Origin: an uncultured Chloroflexota bacterium
GTDB lineage: Bacteria > Chloroflexota > Limnocylindria > Limnocylindrales > Limnocylindraceae
Length of the DNA stretch: 7,770 nt
NCBI GenBank assembly: GCA_903851225.1
Contig: CAINNT010000097.1
Location: 1-7,770 of the forward strand
Reading direction: 5' to 3'
The notes under the pieces: model-generated
What the model was told of the DNA's origin: nothing
The model's database searches: none
Seen by the model: the letters and a program-made list of their open reading frames with translations, nothing else
Position numbers and translations under genes: made by a program
Shown here: piece after piece, positions 1-6,457 of the stretch
How the letters are laid out: each line of letters begins with the position of its first letter
Numbering within the stretch: the stretch's first letter is position 1

Positions 1-1
1 G

Positions 2-367
2 CAAGAGACGGCGATCCGCGAGCTCCATGAAGAGCTGGGCTTTCATGCTGCCGATCCAGAGCACGACATTCGCTTTGTGGGCTCCCTCGACGCTGCGTAC
101 GTGCCAGCGAGCAACTTCCTGGTGAAGGTGCTCGTTGCCGTCGCACCGCAAACGCCGGAGATCACGCCCGACCCACGTGAGGTTGCCGAGACGCTCGGCG
201 CCGAACTTGGCCTCTTCGATCCACGACATGAAATGCACGTCATCGATGCTGAAGAGCAGGGTCAACTGCTCCGCTACGCCGTAATCCCCGTTCCCGGAGG
301 GCGACGAGTGTGGGGCCTTACCGCGCGGCTACTCTGCGAGCTCGCCGCACGCCTCGCACGCGCCTAA
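2..367 (+). CDS. NUDIX hydrolase, CoA-pyrophosphatase-like (3' part only)
   Basis: The last 121 residues of a NUDIX hydrolase; the 5' end lies outside the window and the reading frame is open from base 2. The visible part begins inside the Nudix box: residues 2-14 read ETAIRELHEELGF, matching the REuxEExGu core whose glutamates bind the catalytic Mg2+/Mn2+. The following region (GSLDAAYVPASNF, then PDPREVAETL, and a C-terminal VWGLTARLL) resembles the NudL/YeaB group, which hydrolyses CoA or other nucleoside diphosphate-linked compounds at the pyrophosphate. The diagnostic N-terminal part of that group is missing, so substrate cannot be assigned. The gene ends at TAA (365-367), 18 bases from the stop of the convergent pimA-like gene. 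In Mycobacterium tuberculosis a NUDIX gene (Rv2609c) also lies next to pimA, but codirectionally, so the neighbourhood here may be coincidence. Confidence 0.88.
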   Translation, partial: QETAIRELHEELGFHAADPEHDIRFVGSLDAAYVPASNFLVKVLVAVAPQTPEITPDPREVAETLGAELGLFDPRHEMHVIDAEEQGQLLRYAVIPVPGGRRVWGLTARLLCELAARLARA

Positions 368-393
368 CGCGCGCCGTACTGCCGGTTAGGCGC
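360..393. terminator. Inverted repeat holding both convergent stop codons
   Basis: GCGCCTAAC at 360-368 is the exact reverse complement of GTTAGGCGC at 385-393, giving a 9-bp stem with a 16-base loop. The TAA of the NUDIX gene lies in the left arm and the TAA of the glycosyltransferase in the right arm. The position between two converging genes suggests a bidirectional terminator. There is no T-tract on either side, so intrinsic termination is only a possibility. Confidence 0.45.
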
Positions 394-1570
394 TTCGGCG
401 GCGTGGTCCTGGCGGCGCTGGGATCGGTGCGTTGAAGCCGCTCGGCAGAGCGCCCTGCTCTGCAAGACGGCGAATCACAAACCCGTAGTACTCATCGACT
501 GATGCGCCGACGCGATCCCATGTGAAGAGCTCTGATCGCTCGAGGCCCGCGGCACTAAGTCGTGCCTTCAGTTCTGAGTCGTGAATCACACGTCCAAGCG
601 CTTCGGCGAGCGCGTCGGAGTCGGCTGGTGGAACCAAGATGCCATCGCGCTCGCGTCGCACCACGGCGCGATAGCCGTGAATGTCGGAGCAGATCACCGG
701 AGCACCCGACGACATTGCTTCAAGCAGCACGATGCCAAATGACTCTCGACCGGTCGCCGGCGAGACGAAGACATCGGCCGTTTTGAAGAGCTGCGCCTTC
801 TCTGCATCGCTCACACGACCAAGGAACTCGACGTCGTTCAGTTGTCGCGTGAGCACGTAGCGACGCGCCTCACGTTCGCCGGGACCAGTGCCAACAATGA
901 GGAGGCGCACCTGTTCGCCGTTAACCTGCATCTTGCGAATTGCACGGAGGAGATGGATCAAACCCTTACGCGGCTCCATTCGGCCGACGAAGAGCACGTT
1001 CGGGATTCCGTCACGATAGCGAGAGATCGGAACCGCGCTGCGATAACGACTTGGCTCGACACCGTTTGGCACGATCTTGTACTCGCCCGGAAAATAGCGG
1101 CTGATGAAGTGGCGAGCAGCCGGGCTGACGGCAATGCGCCCGTGCAATCGATTCGCATAATCGCCCATGACGCGACGGCCAAACTCGTAACTGAGTGAGA
1201 GCCCGCCGAATGCGTGGAAGGTGCCGATGTTCACAGATTTGGAAAGCGTCAGCACCACAAGGCTAAGGAACGGGACGAACGGTTCATGGAAGTGCAGCAC
1301 ATCGAACTGCTCTCGTTCAAGCAGTTCCCGCACTTGACGCAGGTAGCTTGGGCTGAGCGTGATGGTGCCCATCGATCCGTTGAATGGCACACTGAAGCCC
1401 TTGCCGATGCGGATCACATCGCCCTCGGACGACTTCTGAAGGCCGTGGCTGCTGGTGATGATGCGTACGTCGTGGCCGCGAGCGCGGAGGACACGGTAGA
1501 GGCTGCCAACGTGATCGTTCACGCCGCCAGGCATCGGGTAGACGTACGGGGTGACGAGACCGATCTTCAT
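386..1570 (-). CDS. pimA: GT4 glycosyltransferase, PimA-like phosphatidylinositol mannosyltransferase
   Basis: A 394-residue GT-B fold glycosyltransferase of family GT4. The N-terminal acceptor-side half shows MKIGLVTPY, the glycine loop PGGV (14-17), a PFNGS segment (62-66), DVLHFHEP (90-97), TFH with H119, and GRIAVS (144-149). The C-terminal nucleotide-sugar half shows VPNGVE (168-173), FVGRMEPRKG (194-203) and the EX7E motif E276...E284. These blocks follow mycobacterial PimA, which moves mannose from GDP-mannose to the inositol 2-position of phosphatidylinositol on the inner membrane face. The neighbouring phosphatidylinositol synthesis genes support this role. Its ATG shares four bases (ATGA) with the stop of the PHP gene. 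The basic patch used by mycobacterial PimA to bind membrane is thinner here (R78, R81), but the C-terminal tail (about 380-394) is rich in Pro and Arg. Another acceptor or sugar cannot be excluded. Confidence 0.82.
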   Translation of the reverse strand: MKIGLVTPYVYPMPGGVNDHVGSLYRVLRARGHDVRIITSSHGLQKSSEGDVIRIGKGFSVPFNGSMGTITLSPSYLRQVRELLEREQFDVLHFHEPFVPFLSLVVLTLSKSVNIGTFHAFGGLSLSYEFGRRVMGDYANRLHGRIAVSPAARHFISRYFPGEYKIVPNGVEPSRYRSAVPISRYRDGIPNVLFVGRMEPRKGLIHLLRAIRKMQVNGEQVRLLIVGTGPGEREARRYVLTRQLNDVEFLGRVSDAEKAQLFKTADVFVSPATGRESFGIVLLEAMSSGAPVICSDIHGYRAVVRRERDGILVPPADSDALAEALGRVIHDSELKARLSAAGLERSELFTWDRVGASVDEYYGFVIRRLAEQGALPSGFNAPIPAPPGPRRRSA

Positions 1571-2394
1571 TTTCGCCTCACCGGCCGCTTGTGGCTGTCG
1601 GGGTAACCGAGATCGCGCCCATGTCGTTCGCCACCGAGCGTCCAGATTGGGCGAGTGACGCCCCGTAGATCCTGTCCGAGTCCGATGAGGTTGCGCAGCA
1701 TCTGGCGCGCGAAGATCGCCGGACTCTCCAACATGGTGTGGTCCTCACCCTCCCCCGGCTTCACCGTGCCCGCCAAGATGGCGCGGCGTAGGGCGGTCGC
1801 GGAGCGGCCAGGAAAGGTGGTGTACACACGACCGATCGCCTCGAGGACGTGGGCGTCAGAGGAGCCGACCCCAGGAAGGCGGAGCTCTTTGGCCAGCCGC
1901 TGCACTCGAGCACGTGGGAAGGTGCCGAAGATGGTGGGGTTGAACGTCTCCAGCGCATCGGGGCGGCAGGCTGGGTCACGGTCGTTTACCACCGCCCGCA
2001 GGGCCCCCGCCTGGGCGCAGAGCGGGTGCGGGAAGAGCGGATGGGCGGGGATGGCAATGCCACCTTGCTCGTGGATCTCGGCGATGGTGCGACGCAGCGA
2101 ACGAAGGGGTCGAACTCGCTCCTCAAGGAAGAGGCCGAGCACATGTCCTTGCAACGTGGAGATCTCCTCACCAACGATCACCTGCACCCGCAACTTGTTC
2201 TTGAGCGCCATCGCTTGCGCCGCCCTTGCAGCATCGATGCGGTCGTGGTCAGTGATGGCAATCACATCGAGACGCACCTCTTCGGCCCGCGCGAGCACCT
2301 GGGCAACGCCGGCGGTGCCGTCCGACGCCATGGTGTGAATGTGCAGGTCAGCTCTCCCCTGCACACCAGTGAATCGTTGCTTGGCTGCGCTCAT
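1567..2394 (-). CDS. PHP-domain metal-dependent phosphoesterase
   Basis: A 275-residue PHP-domain protein of the TrpH/YciV-like type. Metal-ligand motifs are in the expected order: DLHIHT (16-21, the HxH pair H18/H20), ITDHD (47-51), GEEIS (75-79), GHVLGL (83-88), PAHP (116-119) and SSDAH (178-182, D180 and H182). With these it should hold a two- or three-metal site that cleaves phosphoesters. Known relatives include histidinol-phosphate phosphatases and 5'-3' nucleases that release nucleotide monophosphates, so the fold alone does not fix the substrate. I chose the ATG at 2394, which overlaps the previous stop as ATGA. An in-frame ATG at 2436 would add 14 residues and lie within the upstream gene. 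Its place between acyltransferases and the PimA-like gene suggests a lipid-linked or inositol phosphate substrate, which is inference. The tail after about residue 215 is basic, with no recognised domain. Confidence 0.85.
   Translation of the reverse strand: MSAAKQRFTGVQGRADLHIHTMASDGTAGVAQVLARAEEVRLDVIAITDHDRIDAARAAQAMALKNKLRVQVIVGEEISTLQGHVLGLFLEERVRPLRSLRRTIAEIHEQGGIAIPAHPLFPHPLCAQAGALRAVVNDRDPACRPDALETFNPTIFGTFPRARVQRLAKELRLPGVGSSDAHVLEAIGRVYTTFPGRSATALRRAILAGTVKPGEGEDHTMLESPAIFARQMLRNLIGLGQDLRGVTRPIWTLGGERHGRDLGYPDSHKRPVRRK
1576..1580 (-). promoter_or_regulatory. Ribosome binding site of the pimA-like gene
   Basis: The minus strand reads TGAGG followed by CGAAA and ATG, a five-base spacing. 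The site lies inside the end of the PHP gene and supports the ATG at 1570 even though the genes overlap. Confidence 0.6.
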
Positions 2395-3287
2395 GGCTGT
2401 GGATCGTCCCAGATCGGGTAGAAGAGCGTCCACCACTGCTCAGGTGCTTTGCTGATGAGCTCTTCAAACGCAGCGGCCACTCCGGTCAACGCCGCCTTCG
2501 TGCGCTCCATGCGATCACCCTGATCAGGGATCTGCACCTGACGAATGTATCCCGTGTACCGCCCGCTCTCCTCACGGATCACCGCCGCGACAAAGAGCCG
2601 AGCATTGTTCTCAACCGCCAGGAGCCCTGGGCCGATTGGCAAACGCGCTGGTGCTCCAAAGAGCGACACGGGCACGCCGCGCCCTACGATGTTCCGATCA
2701 CCAACGATTCCAACAATGCCACCAGCGGCGAGCTCTTCGGCAATCACTGCCGCTGCGCCACGAGCAGCGATGATGCGCAGGCCGAGACCTTCACCGCGCA
2801 CGCGGAGCATCCAACGTTGCAACACCTCGTTGCCCAGCTCTTCCATGGGTGCCACTGGGCGCATGCCACTACGGTCGGCAAGAATGCTGCCCGGCAGCTC
2901 GATTGCGCCAAAGTGTGCGGCGAGGAAGATGGCGCCCTTCTCGCCGCGAACAAATGCGGCGCGCACCGCCTCTTCGTTCTCAAGCGTCACCCGAGTTGCA
3001 ATGATCCTTCGCGCATGGCGCGGTGCTCGCGCAGTTTCAATATAGAAGCGGAGGTGGTGCTCGAAGAGGAGTCGCACTCCGCGATCCAGCGCTGCTGTAG
3101 TCGGCGCGACTCTGTCACGAAATGCATACACACGCGCGAGGTTCTTTCGGCCCCTAGCGGCGCGTTGGCGTTGTAGCGCTGGGCCAACACGCCCCCAGGT
3201 GCGTGCAATGCCGATGAGCAGCGACTCAGGCAGTCGCGAAACAATCGATAGCGCGGCGATGGCGATGTAGCCGACGAGCGAGCTCAT
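2391..3287 (-). CDS. PatA/LpxL-family membrane acyltransferase, second of a tandem pair
   Basis: A 298-residue member of the LpxL/HtrB (bacterial lipid acyltransferase) superfamily, which moves an acyl chain from acyl-CoA or acyl carrier protein to a glycolipid at the inner membrane face. The HX4E catalytic motif is HFGAIE (H125, E130). A GDRN block (196-199) and the LFGAP and LPIGPGLLAVE segments (209-226) follow, close in pattern to mycobacterial PatA. The C-terminal WWTLFYPIW (285-293) is typical of the family. The N-terminus (about 5-27) is hydrophobic and probably membrane-associated. Length is near the family norm (about 290-320). The ATG overlaps the stop of the first acyltransferase as ATGA, and its own stop overlaps the PHP start in the same way. 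No Shine-Dalgarno sequence precedes the ATG, so translation is probably coupled. Acceptor likely a phosphatidylinositol mannoside; not proven. Confidence 0.87.
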   Translation of the reverse strand: MSSLVGYIAIAALSIVSRLPESLLIGIARTWGRVGPALQRQRAARGRKNLARVYAFRDRVAPTTAALDRGVRLLFEHHLRFYIETARAPRHARRIIATRVTLENEEAVRAAFVRGEKGAIFLAAHFGAIELPGSILADRSGMRPVAPMEELGNEVLQRWMLRVRGEGLGLRIIAARGAAAVIAEELAAGGIVGIVGDRNIVGRGVPVSLFGAPARLPIGPGLLAVENNARLFVAAVIREESGRYTGYIRQVQIPDQGDRMERTKAALTGVAAAFEELISKAPEQWWTLFYPIWDDPQP

Positions 3288-4345
3288 TGCGCAGCACTAC
3301 TCGAGGGTTTAGACGACGTATCACCTGCCATTCGCTGCGCAGCCTCTGCCAACAGCTGCTGCTCGGCAGCGCCAGGCCACATCGGCTTGAAGCAGTTCCA
3401 TTGCAGTGGTTCGGTACGTATGAGTTGCTCCATCGCCGTAGCGGTCGCTTGGGTCGCGCGCACCAGTGATGCGGGAGATCCATCGGCCGTGGTGATCGGC
3501 GCGCCGTAGAGAATGCGAAATCTTCCCGGTGTCTCGCGACGAACGAAGAACGGCACGATCGGCGCGTTGCCGCGAGCACTCAGCACTGCGGGGCCACTCG
3601 GGAGCGTTGTCCATCGGCCAAAGAGTTGACACGGGATGCCGTCGGGTTTGTATCCCCAGTCGCTGAGCAAGACAATGAAGCCGCCGCGCTTCAGCGCGGT
3701 GAACACCTCGCGGATTGCCTTCCAGTCGATCACCTTGATCCCCCACGACGCACGAAGGCGGCGAAGGAGTTCGTACATTTCGGGGAAGGCGCTGTCGTCG
3801 GCAACGACATTCACGTCGTACCGGCGTTCACCAAGTGATGCCGCGCCAAGCTCGTTGTTGCCTGCATGGAAGCCGACAAAGATCGCGGCCTGTCCCCGTG
3901 CGCGAAATTCGTCCATGAACGCGGCTTCACTCAAGTCGACATCCCCTGCGATCTCTTTGAGCGTGCGGCTTGGCAGTCGCAGCAGCTCCGCTGCGTAGCG
4001 CCCGTAGGTTCGGTAGTTCGCAAGGGAGCGTGCCCGCACGAGTTTCTCGCTCCCCGGGAGTGGTCGACCCTCGGCATCAGCCACACCAAGGACCACTGCG
4101 GCGTTGCCGTCGGCAATGCGGCGTTTGGCTGGCCAGAGGAGGTAGGCGAGGGGCGCCAGGATGGCAAAGAGCGCCTCGACAGGGCGTGGGGGGAGGAGTC
4201 CAATGACGGCCATGAGGAGGCGGTATCCGGCATAGACGGTGCGCTCCCAGGCGCGACGAGCAAGGTAGCCAGGGGTACGCCGTGGCGCCTGGCGACGGAG
4301 CGGCGAGGGGGTGGCTGCCCCCTGGGGCTGCTGTGGTTCGCTCAT
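3284..4345 (-). CDS. PatA-like membrane acyltransferase, first of a tandem pair
   Basis: A 353-residue protein of the same LpxL/PatA superfamily as the next gene, but clearly divergent from it. The catalytic HX4E motif is HAGNNE (H160, E165). The segment YGRYAAELLRLP (114-125) resembles the YGRYWRE.FRLP block of M. tuberculosis PatA. SDWGYKPDG (228-236), LFGRW (241-245) and LPSGPAVLSARG (248-259) fill the conserved downstream block, and FKPMW (319-323) closes the domain. It is longer than usual because of a Gln/Pro/Arg-rich N-terminal extension (1-30) and an Ala/Ser/Gln-rich tail (326-353). A hydrophobic stretch at about 40-70 may anchor it. In mycobacteria PatA acylates the mannose of phosphatidylinositol mannoside; that role is likely for one of the two genes here. 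The ATG at 4345 has no Shine-Dalgarno sequence, and no alternative ATG or GTG lies close downstream. Confidence 0.87.
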   Translation of the reverse strand: MSEPQQPQGAATPSPLRRQAPRRTPGYLARRAWERTVYAGYRLLMAVIGLLPPRPVEALFAILAPLAYLLWPAKRRIADGNAAVVLGVADAEGRPLPGSEKLVRARSLANYRTYGRYAAELLRLPSRTLKEIAGDVDLSEAAFMDEFRARGQAAIFVGFHAGNNELGAASLGERRYDVNVVADDSAFPEMYELLRRLRASWGIKVIDWKAIREVFTALKRGGFIVLLSDWGYKPDGIPCQLFGRWTTLPSGPAVLSARGNAPIVPFFVRRETPGRFRILYGAPITTADGSPASLVRATQATATAMEQLIRTEPLQWNCFKPMWPGAAEQQLLAEAAQRMAGDTSSKPSSSAAQ

Positions 4346-4351
4346 TGAGCG

Positions 4352-4357
4352 AGTGTA
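4352..4357 (-). promoter_or_regulatory. Possible -10 element for a leaderless acyltransferase transcript
   Basis: The minus strand reads TACACT, four of six matches to TATAAT, with six bases between it and the ATG at 4345. Transcription from it would start about at the ATG, which would fit the absent Shine-Dalgarno sequence. No convincing -35 element is visible, since a hairpin occupies that region. Confidence 0.25.
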
Positions 4358-4400
4358 GGGGAGAGCCGCCGCCCCCTTGCGGGGTGCGACGGCTCTCTCC
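4358..4400 (-). terminator. Compound hairpin between ino1 and the acyltransferases
   Basis: Bases 4358-4368 pair with 4390-4400 over 11 positions with one wobble; the core GAGAGCCG is exactly complementary to CGGCTCTC. After a 1x1 mismatch, CGC pairs with GCG, and after a bulged base CCCC pairs with GGGG around a four-base loop. The stem ends 12 bases before the acyltransferase ATG and has no following T-tract. It may be a second terminator, an RNA-stability element or a leader structure. Confidence 0.5.
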
Positions 4401-4409
4401 GGTGTGAAG

Positions 4410-4435
4410 GCGGGGCTGGCCGAAGCCAGCCTCGC
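4410..4435 (-). terminator. UUCG-tetraloop hairpin downstream of ino1
   Basis: On the minus strand GGCTGGC, loop TTCG, GCCAGCC form a perfect 7-bp stem. The stem extends to 11 positions with one A-C mismatch (4410-4420 against 4425-4435). The C(UUCG)G loop is one of the most stable RNA tetraloops. The hairpin begins 10 bases past the ino1 TAA, the usual place for an intrinsic terminator. It is followed by CTTCACACC rather than a T-run, so read-through is likely. Confidence 0.6.
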
Positions 4436-4445
4436 AGCGGAACGC

Positions 4446-5663
4446 TTAGGCGCGAACGGAGCTCAGCGACTCGGAGGTGGGGTACCCCTCCTTGGTCACC
4501 TGGGTTCCATCGAGGACACGGTTGTCCTCGCCGCGGATAAAGGCTTCCACTGCAGCGTGGGCGACATCGTCGCGCAACTGCATTGGTGGGCTCTTCATGA
4601 AGTACGACGAAGGCGCCACGAGCGTCCCCGCCAGCTTCCGATCGAGGCCGATCTTCGCGCAGCGAATGGCGTCCGTGATGACGCCGGCGCTGTTTGGCGA
4701 ATCCCACACCTCGAGCTTCAGCTCAGCCGTGAGTGGCACGCCGCCGAAGGTTGTCCCTTCAAGGCGGATGTTTGCCCACTTGCGGTCGAGGAGCCACGGC
4801 ACGAAGTCCGAAGGCCCGACGTGCACCTGCTCATCGCTGAGCTGCTCGTCGAGGATCGAGGTGACCGCGTTGGTCTTGCTGATCTTCTTGCTCTCAAGTC
4901 GATCGCGCTCCAACATGTTCTGGAAGTCGGTGTTGCCACCGAAGTTCAGCTGATAGGTTCGGTCGAGCTGCACGCCACGATCGGCGAAGAGTCGAGCAAG
5001 AACACGGTGCGCAATCGTTGCACCAACCTGGCTCTTGATGTCGTCTCCAACGATTGGGAGTCCTGCTGCGGCGAACTTCTTCTGCCACTCAGGCTCGCGA
5101 CCGATGAACACTGGGATTGCGTTCACAAACGCGCATCCAGCCTTGATCGCCTGCTCAGCGTAGTAGCGAATTCCCTCTTCGCTGCCGACCGGAAGGTAGG
5201 CAACGAGCACGTCGACCTTGCGCTCCTTGAGCACGGCGGCAACGTCAACAGGCTTCTCTGGTGACTCTTTCACCACGTCCTTGAGGTACTTGCCGATGCC
5301 GTCGAGCGTTGGCCCGCGCTGAACGATCACGCCGGTCGTTGGGATCTCCTGGAAGGTCCACGTGTTGTTTGGCTCTGCGCCAAGTGCAACCGAAAGATCC
5401 TTGCCAACCTTGGTGACGTTGACGTCGAACGCCGCAACGTACTCAAGATCGCGCACGTGATAGCCGCCGAGGTCGACGTGCATCAGCCCTGGGACCTTTG
5501 CATCGTTCGCCACGTCGGCGTAGAAGTAGCGGCCCTGCACCAAGCTGCTGGCGCAGTTGCCGACGCCCGCGATCGCGACGCGGATCGGATTCGCTGCCTT
5601 GATCGGCGTGGCTGGCGCCGGTCGGGCGTTCCACTGGGCGCGAGGCCCGTTCATCTCTACCAT
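4446..5663 (-). CDS. ino1: Inositol-1-phosphate synthase (actinobacterial type)
   Basis: A 405-residue myo-inositol-1-phosphate synthase, which turns glucose 6-phosphate into inositol 1-phosphate using NAD+ in the cytoplasm. It shows the Rossmann loop GVGNCASS (33-40), VIVQRGPTLDGIGKY (112-126), LPVGSEE (157-163), GDDIKSQVGAT (207-217), GGNTDFQNMLE (242-252), SKKISKT (258-264), KLEVWDSPNSAGV (316-328) and MKSPP (356-360). These match the short actinobacterial form (M. tuberculosis Rv0046c) almost block for block. The product is the direct substrate of the phosphatidylinositol-phosphate synthase encoded just upstream. I used the ATG at 5663; a second in-frame ATG at 5654 is equally credible, because AGGA at 5669-5666 is 2 bases from the first and 11 from the second. 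It is followed by a strong hairpin and may be transcribed partly on its own. Confidence 0.97.
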   Translation of the reverse strand: MVEMNGPRAQWNARPAPATPIKAANPIRVAIAGVGNCASSLVQGRYFYADVANDAKVPGLMHVDLGGYHVRDLEYVAAFDVNVTKVGKDLSVALGAEPNNTWTFQEIPTTGVIVQRGPTLDGIGKYLKDVVKESPEKPVDVAAVLKERKVDVLVAYLPVGSEEGIRYYAEQAIKAGCAFVNAIPVFIGREPEWQKKFAAAGLPIVGDDIKSQVGATIAHRVLARLFADRGVQLDRTYQLNFGGNTDFQNMLERDRLESKKISKTNAVTSILDEQLSDEQVHVGPSDFVPWLLDRKWANIRLEGTTFGGVPLTAELKLEVWDSPNSAGVITDAIRCAKIGLDRKLAGTLVAPSSYFMKSPPMQLRDDVAHAAVEAFIRGEDNRVLDGTQVTKEGYPTSESLSSVRA

Positions 5664-5783
5664 GTTCCTGTTACCCCTTTCTCTGTCGCTTTCGCGACCA
5701 TTCCGCTTTGCGAGCTCACACCAGTGAGTCCGCCTTCACTAACCGCCCGTTTCACGCCAGGCGGCGAGCATTCATTCGGCGCC
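5664..5783 (-). promoter_or_regulatory. ino1 leader with small hairpins
   Basis: This 120-base gap between the synthase stop and the ino1 start contains no gene. On the minus strand it holds CTCAC-TGGT-GTGAG (5728-5715) and GTCGC-GAAA-GCGAC (5698-5685), the second with a GNRA-type tetraloop. A purine run, GAGAAAGGGG, then precedes the ATG. The first hairpin competes with a second pairing, because the same bases form ACTGGTGT (5725-5718), complementary to ACACCAGT (5807-5800) at the end of the synthase gene. No known riboswitch class is recognised. Confidence 0.35.
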
Positions 5784-5825
5784 CTATGCGCGACGCCTAA
5801 CTGGTGTCAACGCGGCGCGAATGAA
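5771..5825 (-). terminator. Possible hairpin at the 3' end of the synthase gene
   Basis: TTCATTC (5771-5777) pairs with GAATGAA (5819-5825) and, after one bulged G, GCGCC (5779-5783) pairs with GGCGC (5814-5818). The 12-bp stem encloses a 30-base loop carrying the TAG stop. The right arm is coding sequence and there is no T-tract, so this is weak evidence for termination. Confidence 0.3.
5783..5810 (-). promoter_or_regulatory. Possible internal promoter for ino1
   Basis: The minus strand carries a perfect TTGACA (5810-5805) near the end of the synthase gene. Sixteen bases later comes CATAGG (5788-5783), only three of six matches to TATAAT. Transcription would give a leader of about 110 bases for ino1. 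TTGACA is also two sense codons (Leu-Thr), so it may be chance. Confidence 0.28.
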
Positions 5826-6455
5826 CAAGATTCGCTGCAGCACGGTGACGGCTGAGAGTGCGACGATGATGAGCAGCGCGTAGAGCAAATAGTTCGTTTC
5901 CGCGCTGATACCCGCGGCGAGCAAGCCGAGAATCAGTACGATGGCACGCTCTGCGCGCTGCGCGATGCCACCGTGGGCTGAGACTCCGAGGCCTTCGCCA
6001 CGTGCACGCACATAGCTCACGAGTGAGCCGATTCCGAGGGCCAACGTTGCCGCAGTCACAATGTGAACGTCACCGATGACCGCAGCGCTGTACACGATGC
6101 CCGAGTAGATTGCGGCTTCGGCAGCTCGGTCGAGTGACGAATCGAAGAATGCGCCGAACGCGGTGACGCGATTCGTGGCGCGAGCGAGCGTACCGTCGAG
6201 GCCATCAAAGAGTGTGCCGGCAATGAGGATGCCTGCTGCGACAGCCCAGTTGCCGAGGGCAACCTGCGCGGTGGCAATAAGCACGATGCCGAATCCGACA
6301 AGGGTGAGCGCATCGGGTGAGAAGCCGATTCGCCCGAGCAGCAGCGCAATCGGTTCACCGATGCGCTTGATCTTGGTGCGCTCACTCGTGGTGAGGAGAC
6401 TCCCCTGTGTCACGCGCTTGCCGCTGGAGCTCTTGGTGGTAGGGCGCTTCGCCAT
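5784..6455 (-). CDS. pgsA: CDP-alcohol phosphatidyltransferase, phosphatidylinositol-phosphate synthase type
   Basis: A 223-residue integral membrane enzyme with about six hydrophobic segments. The CDP-alcohol phosphotransferase signature DX2DGX2ARX8GX3DX3D is complete: D84, D87, G88, A91, R92, G101, D105 and D109, where the aspartates hold metal and CDP-diacylglycerol. Downstream, SYVRARGEGLG (from about residue 146) and GGIAQRAER (from about 162) copy the pattern of mycobacterial PgsA1 (SYIKARAE...GG...RPER). That pattern separates phosphatidylinositol-phosphate synthases from phosphatidylglycerol-phosphate synthases. Its expected reaction is CDP-diacylglycerol plus inositol 1-phosphate to phosphatidylinositol phosphate and CMP, and the adjacent ino1 supplies that substrate. 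It starts two bases after the regulator stop and has a good ribosome site. Residues 1-30 are a basic cytoplasmic extension. The specificity call rests on pattern and context. Confidence 0.88.
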   Translation of the reverse strand: MAKRPTTKSSSGKRVTQGSLLTTSERTKIKRIGEPIALLLGRIGFSPDALTLVGFGIVLIATAQVALGNWAVAAGILIAGTLFDGLDGTLARATNRVTAFGAFFDSSLDRAAEAAIYSGIVYSAAVIGDVHIVTAATLALGIGSLVSYVRARGEGLGVSAHGGIAQRAERAIVLILGLLAAGISAETNYLLYALLIIVALSAVTVLQRILFIRAALTPVRRRA

Positions 6456-6457
6456 GG

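Noticed and set aside
1655..2421. Two long overlapping plus-strand open frames
   Set aside because: Both are antisense to the PHP gene, which has all its metal motifs; the products are Arg/Ser-rich or unstructured.
2395..2436. Upstream ATG that would lengthen the PHP protein by 14 residues
   Set aside because: The ATG at 2394 overlaps the previous stop as ATGA, the pattern repeated at the other junctions, and the domain begins after it.
3321..3746. Open frame on the minus strand within the first acyltransferase
   Set aside because: It is an out-of-frame shadow of the acyltransferase with no start context.
4377..5264. Long open frame (295 codons) on the plus strand
   Set aside because: It lies antisense to ino1, whose motifs are complete; the translation resembles no family and reflects high-GC codon bias.
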